From positions 248,001-312,000 of the forward strand of contig NZ_MRCQ01000002.1 of assembly GCF_002304005.1 (NCBI RefSeq): DNA of 64,000 bases, given 5' to 3'. Source of the stretch: Flavobacterium sp. ACN6 (lineage in GTDB: Bacteria; Bacteroidota; Bacteroidia; Flavobacteriales; Flavobacteriaceae). This document shows, in pieces, positions 45,325 to 53,525 of this stretch (position 1 is the first letter of the stretch; each line of letters opens with the position of its first letter). The notes under the pieces were generated by a model. It was not told where the DNA came from. It searched no databases and was given only the letters and a program-made list of their open reading frames with translations. Made by a program: the position numbers and the translations under genes.

Positions 45325-45455
45325 GAATTGCCTCCAGCTTTAGCTGGAGATAAACAAATTTATACAAATAAAAGGCTTTAGCCAAACTTTACTATTTTGG
45401 CTAAAGCCTTATGATCAATCTAAACGAAAACCTCCAGTTAAAACTGGAGGCAATT
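45325..45455. repeat. CTGGAGGC palindromic repeat, unit 2
   Basis: Near-identical to unit 1, offset by 214 bases. The spacer, including GATACCGCTTCTATCCC and TTTTCGTTTAAAATTTTC, is repeated as well, so the whole 214-base block was duplicated. Confidence 0.85.
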
Positions 45456-45539
45456 TATATAATCAGATTATTAAAGATACCGCTTCTATCCCTAACGCAC
45501 ACAAAGATTAAATGATGATTTTCGTTTAAAATTTTCAAT

Positions 45540-45670
45540 GAATTGCCTCCAGCTTTAGCTGGAGATAAACAAATCTATACAAATAAAAGGCTTTAGCCAA
45601 ACTTACTATTTTGGCTAAAGCCTTATGATCCATCTAAACAAAAAACCTCCAGTTAAAACTGGAGGCAATT
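45540..45670. repeat. CTGGAGGC palindromic repeat, unit 3
   Basis: Third tandem copy, offset 215 from unit 2, with a few substitutions. The 3' half of this element appears again at 47198-47268 beyond the two-gene cassette. Confidence 0.85.
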
Positions 45671-45716
45671 TATATAATCAAATTAGAAATATCAAAGCTC
45701 AAAAATTAAGTCATAT

Positions 45717-46475
45717 TTACAGTTTTTCAGACTTATTGGATTCCTTTGATTTAATAAGTCCTTTTAATTTTGTAAGTGATTGTTTTATATTTTCCGATTT
45801 AGTTTTCTTAAGCATCAAATCAATTTTTTCAACCAAATCACTATAATCATAATTTGGATAAGTATTTATCAACTCTATAAAATTTGTATCAATACCGCTA
45901 GCTAGTAAATCTAAACCTGCGTTAGTATATGCTTTTTCGTTATTTATTTCATTTAAATAAAGAATCATATTATTAACTAATGTTCCTGTATTCGAGTTTA
46001 CGGTATTTATTACTGACAACGAATTTGGATCATCAGCTCTTTCAATAATTTCGTCATTACCAAGTTTAAAATATTTTATTTGTAATTCTAATCCAAAATT
46101 ATAAACTTCGAGATATTCTTTTTCATATAGGTATTTATCGGTTCTATCTGTTGCATTATAAATAGTAACCATATCTCTCCATTTATTAAAAAACTGCTGT
46201 CCTAACTCACTTCTATGCTTTAAACCAAGTTGATTATCATCTAGTACAACTTTAAAATTTTGTTCATCCGTAAATTTTTCAACTATTGCTTTCGTTTCTG
46301 GATCATCAAATGTTGGCAATTTTTCGTCTGGATTAGCAAATTTTATTTCTCTAATAACATAATCATAATCTTCAATATCCCAATATTTTTTATCCAGTGG
46401 AAATTTACTTTCCTCTTTACAACCAATTAAACTTAAAAATAAAAGAGATAAAAAAAGCATTTTATTATTTTTCAT
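45717..46475 (-). CDS. Hypothetical lipoprotein of accessory cassette
   Basis: 252 residues. A lipoprotein signal ends LSLIGC (Cys19) followed by KEESKFPLD. The rest is helical and acidic with no recognised domain. It overlaps the end of the upstream HExxH gene by 11 bases, so they are translated together. The base composition looks more AT-rich than neighbours. The pairing of a membrane-anchored putative protease with a lipoprotein, between repeat copies, could be a toxin-immunity or maturation pair, but this is speculation. Confidence 0.7.
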   Translation of the reverse strand: MKNNKMLFLSLLFLSLIGCKEESKFPLDKKYWDIEDYDYVIREIKFANPDEKLPTFDDPETKAIVEKFTDEQNFKVVLDDNQLGLKHRSELGQQFFNKWRDMVTIYNATDRTDKYLYEKEYLEVYNFGLELQIKYFKLGNDEIIERADDPNSLSVINTVNSNTGTLVNNMILYLNEINNEKAYTNAGLDLLASGIDTNFIELINTYPNYDYSDLVEKIDLMLKKTKSENIKQSLTKLKGLIKSKESNKSEKL

Positions 46476-47049
46476 ATATATAAACTTTCGGGGTTTTAAA
46501 ATTAATGTGTGTCATTAATAAACTATCAATATTTTTTTCATATTTCTTTTGTTCTCTTAAAACATAACTATGAAAAGTATCATCATCATATTTCCATTGA
46601 AATTGCCTTTCACTATTTTTTAAATTTTCAATCAGATCTTCAATCTCTCTTTTACTTACATTCTTTCTTTTAGAGATTTCATTTTTAATCATTCTGGTAT
46701 AAGCCTCAGTAATTTTAAAATGATATAATTCATGATTTAATAATTCATTGCTAAAAACTTTTCTATTGTAAACATAAGAACTAGATGGATGAAAAAAAGA
46801 TTCAACTCTTACTGAATCTTTTTCAAAACTATAGTCAATTGTCGTCTTTATATATGCAAAATGCTCATTGCCGTATAATGAAGTTTGAAAAAACTCTAAT
46901 CCTCTAAAATCATTTAAAGTAATATGATCTATTTCGCTATAGTTTTTAGGACTTCTATAATTTAGAAAATTCACTTTAGTTAAAATAATAAAAGCAACTA
47001 GAAGAAAAAGCAAAAAACTTATTATAACTCCTAAGTGTTTTTTTTTCAT
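46465..47049 (-). CDS. Membrane-anchored HExxH protein, possible DUF922-like metalloprotease
   Basis: 194 residues. An N-terminal membrane anchor (HLGVIISFLLFLLVAFIIL) is followed by a beta-rich part and then LLNHELYHFKITEAYTRMIKN near residues 107-125. HELYH is a zinc-binding HExxH, and the following F-x-I-T-E-x-Y resembles the DUF922 pattern. It is the first gene of a two-gene cassette in front of a lipoprotein. A third zinc ligand was not identified; the Glu in ITEAY is a candidate. Enzymatic activity is inferred. Confidence 0.7.
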   Translation of the reverse strand: MKKKHLGVIISFLLFLLVAFIILTKVNFLNYRSPKNYSEIDHITLNDFRGLEFFQTSLYGNEHFAYIKTTIDYSFEKDSVRVESFFHPSSSYVYNRKVFSNELLNHELYHFKITEAYTRMIKNEISKRKNVSKREIEDLIENLKNSERQFQWKYDDDTFHSYVLREQKKYEKNIDSLLMTHINFKTPKVYIYEK

Positions 47050-47197
47050 TTATTATTACTACTTTTTACTAATTAAATTTTGATTTCCATCTTTTGACAA
47101 ATAACAAAAATACTTACGAAATAAGCAAGTAAAATAGTACCAAAATCTATTTTATTTTTTTGAATGATCAACCTGCAACTTTTTGATGATCCTAAAT

Positions 47198-47268
47198 AGC
47201 TTTACTATTTTGGCTAAAGCCTTATAATGCATCTAAACAAAAACCTCCAGTTAAAACTGGAGGCAATT
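47198..47268. repeat. Partial CTGGAGGC repeat (3' half)
   Basis: AGCTTTACTATTTTGGCTAAAGCC followed by the CCTCCAGTTAAAACTGGAGG hairpin and GCAATT; matches the 3' half of the units at 45111-45670. With those units it flanks the two-gene cassette. Confidence 0.8.
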
Positions 47269-47323
47269 TATATAATTAATTAGTGAAAATTAGCGTGATT
47301 CGTGGCAAAAAAAATCAAAAAAC

Positions 47324-48400
47324 TCAATGCTCCCCATATCCAATATCATCCATTTTCCCGCTGAATACACGATATTGAATAATAAAGTAAACAATGACCA
47401 GAAATAACGCGATAAAAAACCAGCTCAAGCCAGCGTTTAATCCGTATTCGTGTGCTGCGGTGTTGTAAATCGTTAAGGACGGATTTACATTATTTGTTGA
47501 AGGCAGCACATTTGGAAAAATCGAAACCGCTGTAGAAGCAAATCCGCCGACTAAAAATAAAGTCGAAAATATAAAACCGTGACCGTCTTTTTGAAACGAA
47601 CGGACTTTAAACAATCCTAAAATCCCAACAAAAGTCATTAGCGGGAAAAACCATAAAATAGGATTTTCGACAAAATTATGAAATGGCTTTGGTTCGATAA
47701 AATGCCAAATTTGAAGTGAAATACAAACTAAAACCAACAGCACGATATTCAACCCAAAAACCACTTTTTTAAGTTTCGGATTCAGAGAAGAATTTGTTTT
47801 ATAAATAATCCAGTTTGCACCGTGAATCGTCAAAGCAACAACACTCACAATTCCGAGGAAAAGCGTAAACCAATCAATAATCCCCAACTCATTTGCCTGC
47901 GGACTAAATGTTGGATTCCATAAAGGCAGAAAGAAATAATGTGCTTCTTGAGTAGAAACGCCATTTTGAACCATTCCGAGATTGACACCGCGAACGATAT
48001 TTCCCAAAGCAATTCCGAAAAACAAAGCTAAAAGCAGACTTGCAATTCCGAAAGCTTTATCCCAAATACTTTCCCACATAGGATGATGCACCTGTCCGCG
48101 CATTTCTAAACCAATTGCACGAAAAATCAACAGCCATAAAATCATAATCAAAGGCAGATAAAAACCGCTGAAAGAGGATGCATACAGCGTTGGAAAAGCA
48201 AAAAACAAAACACCGCCTGCTGCAATCAGCCAAACTTCATTGGCATCCCAAAATGGCCCAATCGAATTTGTTATTACTTTTTTATCTCTTTCCGTATCCG
48301 CAAAAAATAAATGAATAATTCCTGCACCAAAATCATAACCATCTAAAACGAGATAAACGGCCAAAATCCCCATTAAAACTACGTACCAAAAAAATTCCAT
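47324..48400 (-). CDS. cydB: Cytochrome bd ubiquinol oxidase subunit II
   Basis: 358 residues with eight to nine membrane helices. The start WYVVLMGILAVYLVLDGYDFGAG is the subunit II signature, followed by DANEVWLIAAGGVLFFAFP. With subunit I it reduces oxygen to water using quinol, and resists sulfide and cyanide. It follows cydA by two bases. Being close to sulfur oxidation genes fits a role when sulfide blocks haem-copper oxidases. Confidence 0.96.
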   Translation of the reverse strand: MEFFWYVVLMGILAVYLVLDGYDFGAGIIHLFFADTERDKKVITNSIGPFWDANEVWLIAAGGVLFFAFPTLYASSFSGFYLPLIMILWLLIFRAIGLEMRGQVHHPMWESIWDKAFGIASLLLALFFGIALGNIVRGVNLGMVQNGVSTQEAHYFFLPLWNPTFSPQANELGIIDWFTLFLGIVSVVALTIHGANWIIYKTNSSLNPKLKKVVFGLNIVLLVLVCISLQIWHFIEPKPFHNFVENPILWFFPLMTFVGILGLFKVRSFQKDGHGFIFSTLFLVGGFASTAVSIFPNVLPSTNNVNPSLTIYNTAAHEYGLNAGLSWFFIALFLVIVYFIIQYRVFSGKMDDIGYGEH

Positions 48401-48402
48401 AC

Positions 48403-49749
48403 CTATATTTTTTCTGTTGAAAGTTCCACATGATGCGGTCCTTTATTGATAATTTTTCCAATTAGAAGCAAAAACAACATTCCGAGCAAAAGATATAATC
48501 CTATAAACCCAAGTAATGTAAACAATGTATTTCCAGAAGAAACGGTTGGCGAAGCTCCTGCAGATGTTCTCAGTAAATTATAAACCAGCCAAGGCTGTCT
48601 TCCTAATTCTGCCGTGTACCAGCCTGTTGTGTTTGCTATATATGGAAATGGCATCATGAACATTAAGGACCATAAAATCCATTTGGTTTCGAATAATTTC
48701 CCTCTGATTAATTGAAAAAGAGAAAGTACCATCAACCCAATAAAAACCGTTCCGAGTCCAACCATAATATGATACGCATAATACAATCCAGAGATATTTG
48801 TTGGATGAAGATCTTCTTCAAACTGGTCTAAACCTTTAATTTCCTGATCCCAGTTTCCATAAGTCAGAAAACTCAAAATATTAGGAACAGCAATTTTATT
48901 ATCCAGTTTTTTGTCTTTTACATCGGGCTGACCAATTAAAACAATTTCAGAACCTTTTTTCTCGGTATGGAAAATTCCCTCCATTGCAGCAAAAGTTACA
49001 GGCTGGTATTTCACCACATTTTTTGCTAGTAAATCACCCGTTGGAACCGCAACAATAATACTTGAAATCAATCCGAAGATTACGCCTGTTTTCAGGAACA
49101 ATTTCCCAAAAGAAACATTCTTCTGACTCAAAATATAGAAAGCACCAATTCCAGCCACAACAAAAGAACTTGTAACCAAAGAAGCGGCTTGATTATGCAA
49201 ATAAGAAGGCCATAACCATGGATTGAGAAATAGGGCTTTGAAATTCGTTAAAACAAATCTGCCGTTTTCCAGAATTTCATATCCAACAGGATTCTGCATC
49301 CAGGAATGTGTGGCAATAATTAAATAACCGCTGGCCCAAGAGCCAATCATAATTAATACTCCGGTTACAAAATGCCATTTATGTCCGAGGAGTTTTTCTC
49401 CAAATAAAAATATTCCGAGAAAGGAAGATTCGAGAAAGAAAGAAAACATTCCTTCCATTGCGAGTGTCTGTCCAATAATTCCTCCAGTTAACTCGGAGAA
49501 TTTTGCCCAGTTGGTTCCAAATTGAAATTCCATCGGAATTCCTGTTACAACGCCCATTGCAAAATTAAGGGCGAAGATTTTCATCCAGAAATGGGTGGCG
49601 TGATTGTATTGTTCTTCTTTAGTTTTTAAGTATTTCCATTTGAAGTAAACTATAATGAGCGAAAGACCCATTGTAAGCTGTGGAAAAAGATAATGAAAAG
49701 TAATGGTGAAGGCAAATTGCATTCGATCATAAAAGAGCATTTCTTCCAT
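48403..49749 (-). CDS. cydA: Cytochrome bd ubiquinol oxidase subunit I, short Q-loop type
   Basis: 448 residues. Haem-ligand regions FAFTITFHYLFPQLT (His near 19), GIPMEFQFGTNW, and FFLESSFLGIF are present, and TGWYTAELGRQPWLV is the conserved quinol-loop end. The Q-loop is short. Its ATG is preceded by no clear ribosome-binding site. First gene of the cydAB operon; no cydX was found after cydB. Confidence 0.96.
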   Translation of the reverse strand: MEEMLFYDRMQFAFTITFHYLFPQLTMGLSLIIVYFKWKYLKTKEEQYNHATHFWMKIFALNFAMGVVTGIPMEFQFGTNWAKFSELTGGIIGQTLAMEGMFSFFLESSFLGIFLFGEKLLGHKWHFVTGVLIMIGSWASGYLIIATHSWMQNPVGYEILENGRFVLTNFKALFLNPWLWPSYLHNQAASLVTSSFVVAGIGAFYILSQKNVSFGKLFLKTGVIFGLISSIIVAVPTGDLLAKNVVKYQPVTFAAMEGIFHTEKKGSEIVLIGQPDVKDKKLDNKIAVPNILSFLTYGNWDQEIKGLDQFEEDLHPTNISGLYYAYHIMVGLGTVFIGLMVLSLFQLIRGKLFETKWILWSLMFMMPFPYIANTTGWYTAELGRQPWLVYNLLRTSAGASPTVSSGNTLFTLLGFIGLYLLLGMLFLLLIGKIINKGPHHVELSTEKI

Positions 49750-49889
49750 AAGTGGTATTTTGTTTATGAAGTTCTACAAATTTACCCATTAAAACCCGAA
49801 TTACCCCGCTTTAAAAAAAGTTTATCGCCTGATATTTGTTAAACTTTTCAACAATTTGAAGGGTAGAAATGACACTTATGCGTTACAGC

Positions 49890-49923
49890 AACTTTGTCAA
49901 AGTTCGAAACTTTGACAAAGTTT
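49890..49923. repeat. AACTTTGTCAAAGTT hairpin
   Basis: AACTTTGTCAAAGTT and AACTTTGACAAAGTT face each other around a short centre; same core as the hairpin at 43686-43719. Confidence 0.65.
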
Positions 49924-50020
49924 ACGTCTTAAATTTTTAAACACCTAGATACATAGATTTTAAATATTACAAAAGAAACTCGTTTCTACATAGCTGTATG
50001 TGTGCGTATGTAAAACATAG

Positions 50021-50136
50021 CCCGCGGTTTCAACCGCGGGAACGCAATGCATCAATCCGTATTTCCCAACCCGCGGTTTCAACCGCTCTGACGCAATGCA
50101 TAATCCCAATACGTTTCCCACGGTTGAAACCGTGGG
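50021..50136. repeat. Cluster of CCCGCGGTTTCAACCGCGGG-type palindromes
   Basis: Three REP-like palindromes in 116 bases: 50021-50040 (perfect), one near 50069-50087 with a broken arm, and CCCACGGTTGAAACCGTGGG at 50117-50136. ACGCAATGCAT and AATCC strings recur between them. Confidence 0.75.
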
Positions 50137-50161
50137 CAATGTTTGATTACGCTGGCTATAT

Positions 50162-50755
50162 TTAATCTTTCTTCAAAATCCCTTTTTCAACGCTGTCATT
50201 AATCAAACCTTCAGCATAATTCCATAAAGATTTTGAACCATTTTTGATCACGCTCTTTTTTTCGTAGACCTTGTCGTATTTCACATCAAACTCTTTCCAG
50301 GTTCCGCCATTGTTAGACGTGTTTTGCAATAAAGGCTCCAGTCTGTCCATAGATCTTGCAAACTTGGCTTCGTTGGTTTCTCCGGCTTCAAATTCTTCCC
50401 AAATTGAAATAAATTCTTCTGCTTGTTTTTTCGGAAGTAAACCAAAAATACGATTTGCGGCTACTCTTTCTTCATCAGTATTATCATGACTTTTTAAGGT
50501 ATCATACATAAAAACATCACCAGAATCGATTTCAACAATGTCATGAATCAAGACCATTTTTACCACTTTCAAAACATCAATCGGTTCATCTGAATGTTCT
50601 GCTAAAACAATTGCCATTAAGGCTAAATGCCAGCTGTGTTCCGCATCATTTTCGCATCGGTCGCTGTTAAATAATTTCGTTTTTCGCTGAATGTATTTTA
50701 CTTTATCAATCTCTTTTATAAAAGCAATTTGATTTAATAAATCGTCTGTGTTCAT
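50162..50755 (-). CDS. HD-domain phosphohydrolase (YfbR/deoxynucleotidase-like)
   Basis: 197 residues from ATG at 50755 (MNTDDLLNQIAFIKEIDKVK); a longer frame adds 11 residues without typical features. The HD metal site is complete: ENDAEHSWHLALMAI (first His), LIHDIVEID (HD) and the distal Asp in FARSMDRL. Members of this group hydrolyse nucleoside monophosphates or related substrates. Monocistronic and leftward. Confidence 0.87.
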   Translation of the reverse strand: MNTDDLLNQIAFIKEIDKVKYIQRKTKLFNSDRCENDAEHSWHLALMAIVLAEHSDEPIDVLKVVKMVLIHDIVEIDSGDVFMYDTLKSHDNTDEERVAANRIFGLLPKKQAEEFISIWEEFEAGETNEAKFARSMDRLEPLLQNTSNNGGTWKEFDVKYDKVYEKKSVIKNGSKSLWNYAEGLINDSVEKGILKKD

Positions 50756-50880
50756 ATAACTGATTATTTTTTTTCTTAAAAATGACATTCGTCATATGCA
50801 AAATTAAAGCTTAAAGCTTAATTGCTCAACTTTAAATCAATTTATATAACTCCTATGGCAGCATCAATATTATTTTTTTA

Positions 50881-50899
50881 ACAGAAATCAAATTTCTGT
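50881..50899 (+). promoter_or_regulatory. ACAGAA-N7-TTCTGT inverted repeat before the persulfide operon
   Basis: ACAGAAAT-CAA-ATTTCTGT, perfect 8-bp arms, 70 bases before the MBL-rhodanese start. Same arms and overall 19-bp size as the site at 42744-42762. Confidence 0.55.
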
Positions 50900-50933
50900 A
50901 ACATTAGTCACCTATTTTCCCAGAAAACAGCCT

Positions 50934-50941
50934 TACATTTG
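50934..50941 (+). promoter_or_regulatory. -7 promoter element of the persulfide operon
   Basis: TACATTTG, perfect TAnnTTTG, 27 bases before the ATG and 35 after the inverted repeat, so a protein bound there would lie just upstream of the polymerase site (activator position). Confidence 0.6.
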
Positions 50942-50968
50942 TAACCCACATATTTTAGATTTCATATC

Positions 50969-52384
50969 ATGAAAATAGAACAAATTTACACCGGATGTCT
51001 TGCACAAGGTGCTTATTATATTACCTCAGATGGTGAAGCGGCCATTATAGATCCGCTAAGAGAAATACAACCTTACTTAGATCGTTTGGAACGTGACGAA
51101 GTGAAATTGAAATACATTTTTGAAACCCATTTCCACGCCGATTTCGTTTCTGGACACGTCGATTTAAGCAAAGAAACGGGCGCGCCAATTGTTTATGGAC
51201 CAAACGCTGCCTGCGAATTTGACTGCATTTCTGCAAAAGACGGACAAGAATTTAAAATCGGAAAAGTTACTATAAAAGCATTGCACACTCCTGGGCATAC
51301 CATGGAAAGCACTACTTTTTTACTTATCGATGAAAACGGAAAAGATCACGCTATTTTCTCTGGCGATACTTTATTTATCGGCGATGTCGGCCGTCCAGAT
51401 TTAGCTCAAAAAGCTGCGGGAATGACACAAGATGAACTGGCGGGAATTTTATTTCACTCTTTAAGAGATAAAATCATGACTTTGGCCGATGACGTAATTG
51501 TTTATCCTGCGCACGGTGCGGGAAGCGCCTGCGGCAAAAACATGAGTAAAGAAACAGTTTCGACAATTAGAAACCAGAAAGCGACAAATTATGCTTTGCG
51601 CGCCACTATGACCGAAGCTGAATTTATTGAAGAAGTAACCGATGGTTTACTTCCTCCTCCAGCCTACTTTAGCATGAACGTTGCAATGAATAAACAAGGT
51701 TATGAAAGTTTTGAATCGGTTTTACATAACGGAATGAAAGCTATAAAAGTTGATGAATTTGAAGCTATTGCAGAAGAAACTGATGCTTTAATTTTAGACA
51801 CGAGAAGTGCCGCCGATTTTAGCAAAGGATTTATTCCGCAGTCAATTAATATTGGAATCAATGGTGATTTTGCACCGTGGGTTGGAACTTTAATTGCAAA
51901 TGTAAAACAGCCTATTGTATTGGTTACTGCTGCCGGAACGGAAGAAGAAACTGTAACACGTTTAAGCCGTGTAGGTTTTGATACTATTATCGGACATTTA
52001 GAAGGCGGATTTGAATCTTGGCACAAGGCAGGTTTTGAAACAGATACCGTAAACAGAATTACAGCCGAACAATTTGCCAGCGAAGTGAATATCGAAACAG
52101 ATAAAATTATCGACATTCGCAAAGAAACAGAATACGCCGCAGAACATATTGAAGATGCATACAGCAAACCTCTGGCTTATATTAATGACTGGGTAAAAGA
52201 CATTAATCCAAATGAGCATTTTTATCTGCATTGTGCCGGCGGTTACCGCAGTATGATCGCCGCTTCTATTTTACAGGCACGCGGATTTAGAAATTTCTCT
52301 GAAGTTGATGGTGGTTTTGGAGCAATTTCAAAAACAAATCTTCCAAAATCAGATTTTATTTGTCAAAGTAAAGTATTGAAATAA
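50969..52384 (+). CDS. MBL-fold hydrolase with two rhodanese domains (persulfide dioxygenase-like)
   Basis: 471 residues. The metallo-beta-lactamase domain (about 1-240) has THFHADFVSGH for metal binding, PGHTMES and SGDTLFIGDVGRPDL as in ETHE1/Blh-type persulfide dioxygenases. Two rhodanese domains follow. The first (about 265-350) lacks the active cysteine (VLVTAAGTEEE), the second (about 370-465) has it (YLHCAGGYRSM). Such fusions turn sulfane sulfur into sulfite. It leads an operon with two YeeE/YedE transporter genes 87 bases downstream. Confidence 0.93.
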   Translation: MKIEQIYTGCLAQGAYYITSDGEAAIIDPLREIQPYLDRLERDEVKLKYIFETHFHADFVSGHVDLSKETGAPIVYGPNAACEFDCISAKDGQEFKIGKVTIKALHTPGHTMESTTFLLIDENGKDHAIFSGDTLFIGDVGRPDLAQKAAGMTQDELAGILFHSLRDKIMTLADDVIVYPAHGAGSACGKNMSKETVSTIRNQKATNYALRATMTEAEFIEEVTDGLLPPPAYFSMNVAMNKQGYESFESVLHNGMKAIKVDEFEAIAEETDALILDTRSAADFSKGFIPQSINIGINGDFAPWVGTLIANVKQPIVLVTAAGTEEETVTRLSRVGFDTIIGHLEGGFESWHKAGFETDTVNRITAEQFASEVNIETDKIIDIRKETEYAAEHIEDAYSKPLAYINDWVKDINPNEHFYLHCAGGYRSMIAASILQARGFRNFSEVDGGFGAISKTNLPKSDFICQSKVLK

Positions 52385-52389
52385 TTTTA

Positions 52390-52463
52390 AGGTACAAAGA
52401 GGCAAAGGTTCAAAGCTGCAAAGTTTTTTCCTTTGAACCTCTGTACCTTTGAACCTTTGAACC
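52390..52463. repeat. Hairpin with GGTTCAAAG repeats inside the operon
   Basis: GGTACAAAGAGG and GGTTCAAAG pair with CTTTGAACC, CCTCTGTACC and further CTTTGAACC copies. It lies in the 87-base gap between the MBL and YeeE genes, an unusual place for such an element. Confidence 0.65.
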
Positions 52464-52471
52464 TAAAAAAT

Positions 52472-53035
52472 ATGCTAGAAATTTTAAAAGAACCTTGGCC
52501 TTGGTACGTTTCGGGTCCGTTGATTGGATTAACTGTTCCAATTTTATTAATTATTGGAAACAAGTCTTTCGGGATTAGTTCTTCGCTTCGTCATATTTGT
52601 GCGGCTTGTATTCCCGCAAATATTTCGTTTTTTAAATACGATTGGAAAAAAGAAAGCTGGAATTTATTTTTCGTTTTCGGAATATTTTTGGGCGGAGTAA
52701 TCGCTGCTTACTTTTTATCGAATCCGAATCCAGTGCAGATTACTACTGAACTTTCAGAACAATTGGCTGGTTACGGAATTACAGATCATACTGGTTTGGT
52801 TCCCGCACAGCTTTTCTCTTGGGAGAGTCTATTAACGCTTCGCGGCTTTATTATGATTGTTGTGGGAGGCTTTTTAGTGGGCTTCGGAACGCGTTACGCT
52901 GGCGGATGCACCAGCGGACATGCGATTATGGGAATTTCAAATTTACAATGGCCTTCAGTTGTCGCTACAATCTGTTTTATGATTGGCGGTTTCGTTATGT
53001 CACTTTTGATTTTACCTTATATTCTTTCACTTTAA
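52472..53035 (+). CDS. YeeE/YedE family transporter, N-terminal half
   Basis: 187 residues from ATG at 52472; upstream frame lies in repeat sequence. Four to five membrane helices, HICAACIP and the family signature GGCTSGHAIMGISNL with an essential cysteine. YeeE/TsuA proteins take up thiosulfate. The protein corresponds to half of full-length YeeE; the other half is encoded 10 bases on. Confidence 0.88.
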   Translation: MLEILKEPWPWYVSGPLIGLTVPILLIIGNKSFGISSSLRHICAACIPANISFFKYDWKKESWNLFFVFGIFLGGVIAAYFLSNPNPVQITTELSEQLAGYGITDHTGLVPAQLFSWESLLTLRGFIMIVVGGFLVGFGTRYAGGCTSGHAIMGISNLQWPSVVATICFMIGGFVMSLLILPYILSL

Positions 53036-53045
53036 AATATCAAAA

Positions 53046-53525
53046 ATGAGTACTTTAGAAAATAAAAATACCGATACAGAAGGAATCAACGCAAGTCTGA
53101 AAAAAGAAGCCGGATTTGCCAACCTTAAATATCTAATCGTTGGAATCCTTTTCGGAATTGTATTCGTAAAAGCAGAAATCATCAGCTGGTTTCGCATTCA
53201 GGAAATGTTTCACCTACAGTCATTCTTTATGTATGGCGTAATTGGAAGTGCAGTTGCTGTTGGCGTTATATCTGTTTTTATCATCAAAAAATTCAATATT
53301 AAAACACTTCAAGGCGAAAAAATCGAAATTCAGCCTAAAACCTTCAACAAAGGACAAATTTATGGCGGACTTATGTTTGGTTTTGGCTGGGCAATTACAG
53401 GCGCTTGTCCAGGTCCGCTTTTCGCGCAAATTGGAACCGGTGCAACGGTAATCGTAGTAACATTATTAAGTGCCATTGCAGGAACTTGGTTTTATGGATT
53501 GATTAAAGATAAATTACCTCATTGA
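53046..53525 (+). CDS. YeeE/YedE family transporter, C-terminal half (DUF6691-like)
   Basis: 159 residues, four membrane helices, signature WAITGACPGPLFAQIG with the conserved cysteine. It pairs with the preceding gene to give the two-part thiosulfate-uptake-like transporter, as in other Bacteroidota and Proteobacteria. The operon MBL-rhodanese - transporter pair would import and oxidise reduced sulfur. Confidence 0.88.
   Translation: MSTLENKNTDTEGINASLKKEAGFANLKYLIVGILFGIVFVKAEIISWFRIQEMFHLQSFFMYGVIGSAVAVGVISVFIIKKFNIKTLQGEKIEIQPKTFNKGQIYGGLMFGFGWAITGACPGPLFAQIGTGATVIVVTLLSAIAGTWFYGLIKDKLPH

Noticed and set aside
45111..45670. CRISPR array
   Set aside because: The repeats are 130-214 bases with internal palindromes and the spacers are repeated as well; no cas genes.
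51700..52167. 155-codon minus-strand frame opposite the MBL-rhodanese gene
   Set aside because: It lies wholly inside a well-supported gene, has no signal or domain, and no promoter or spacing of its own.
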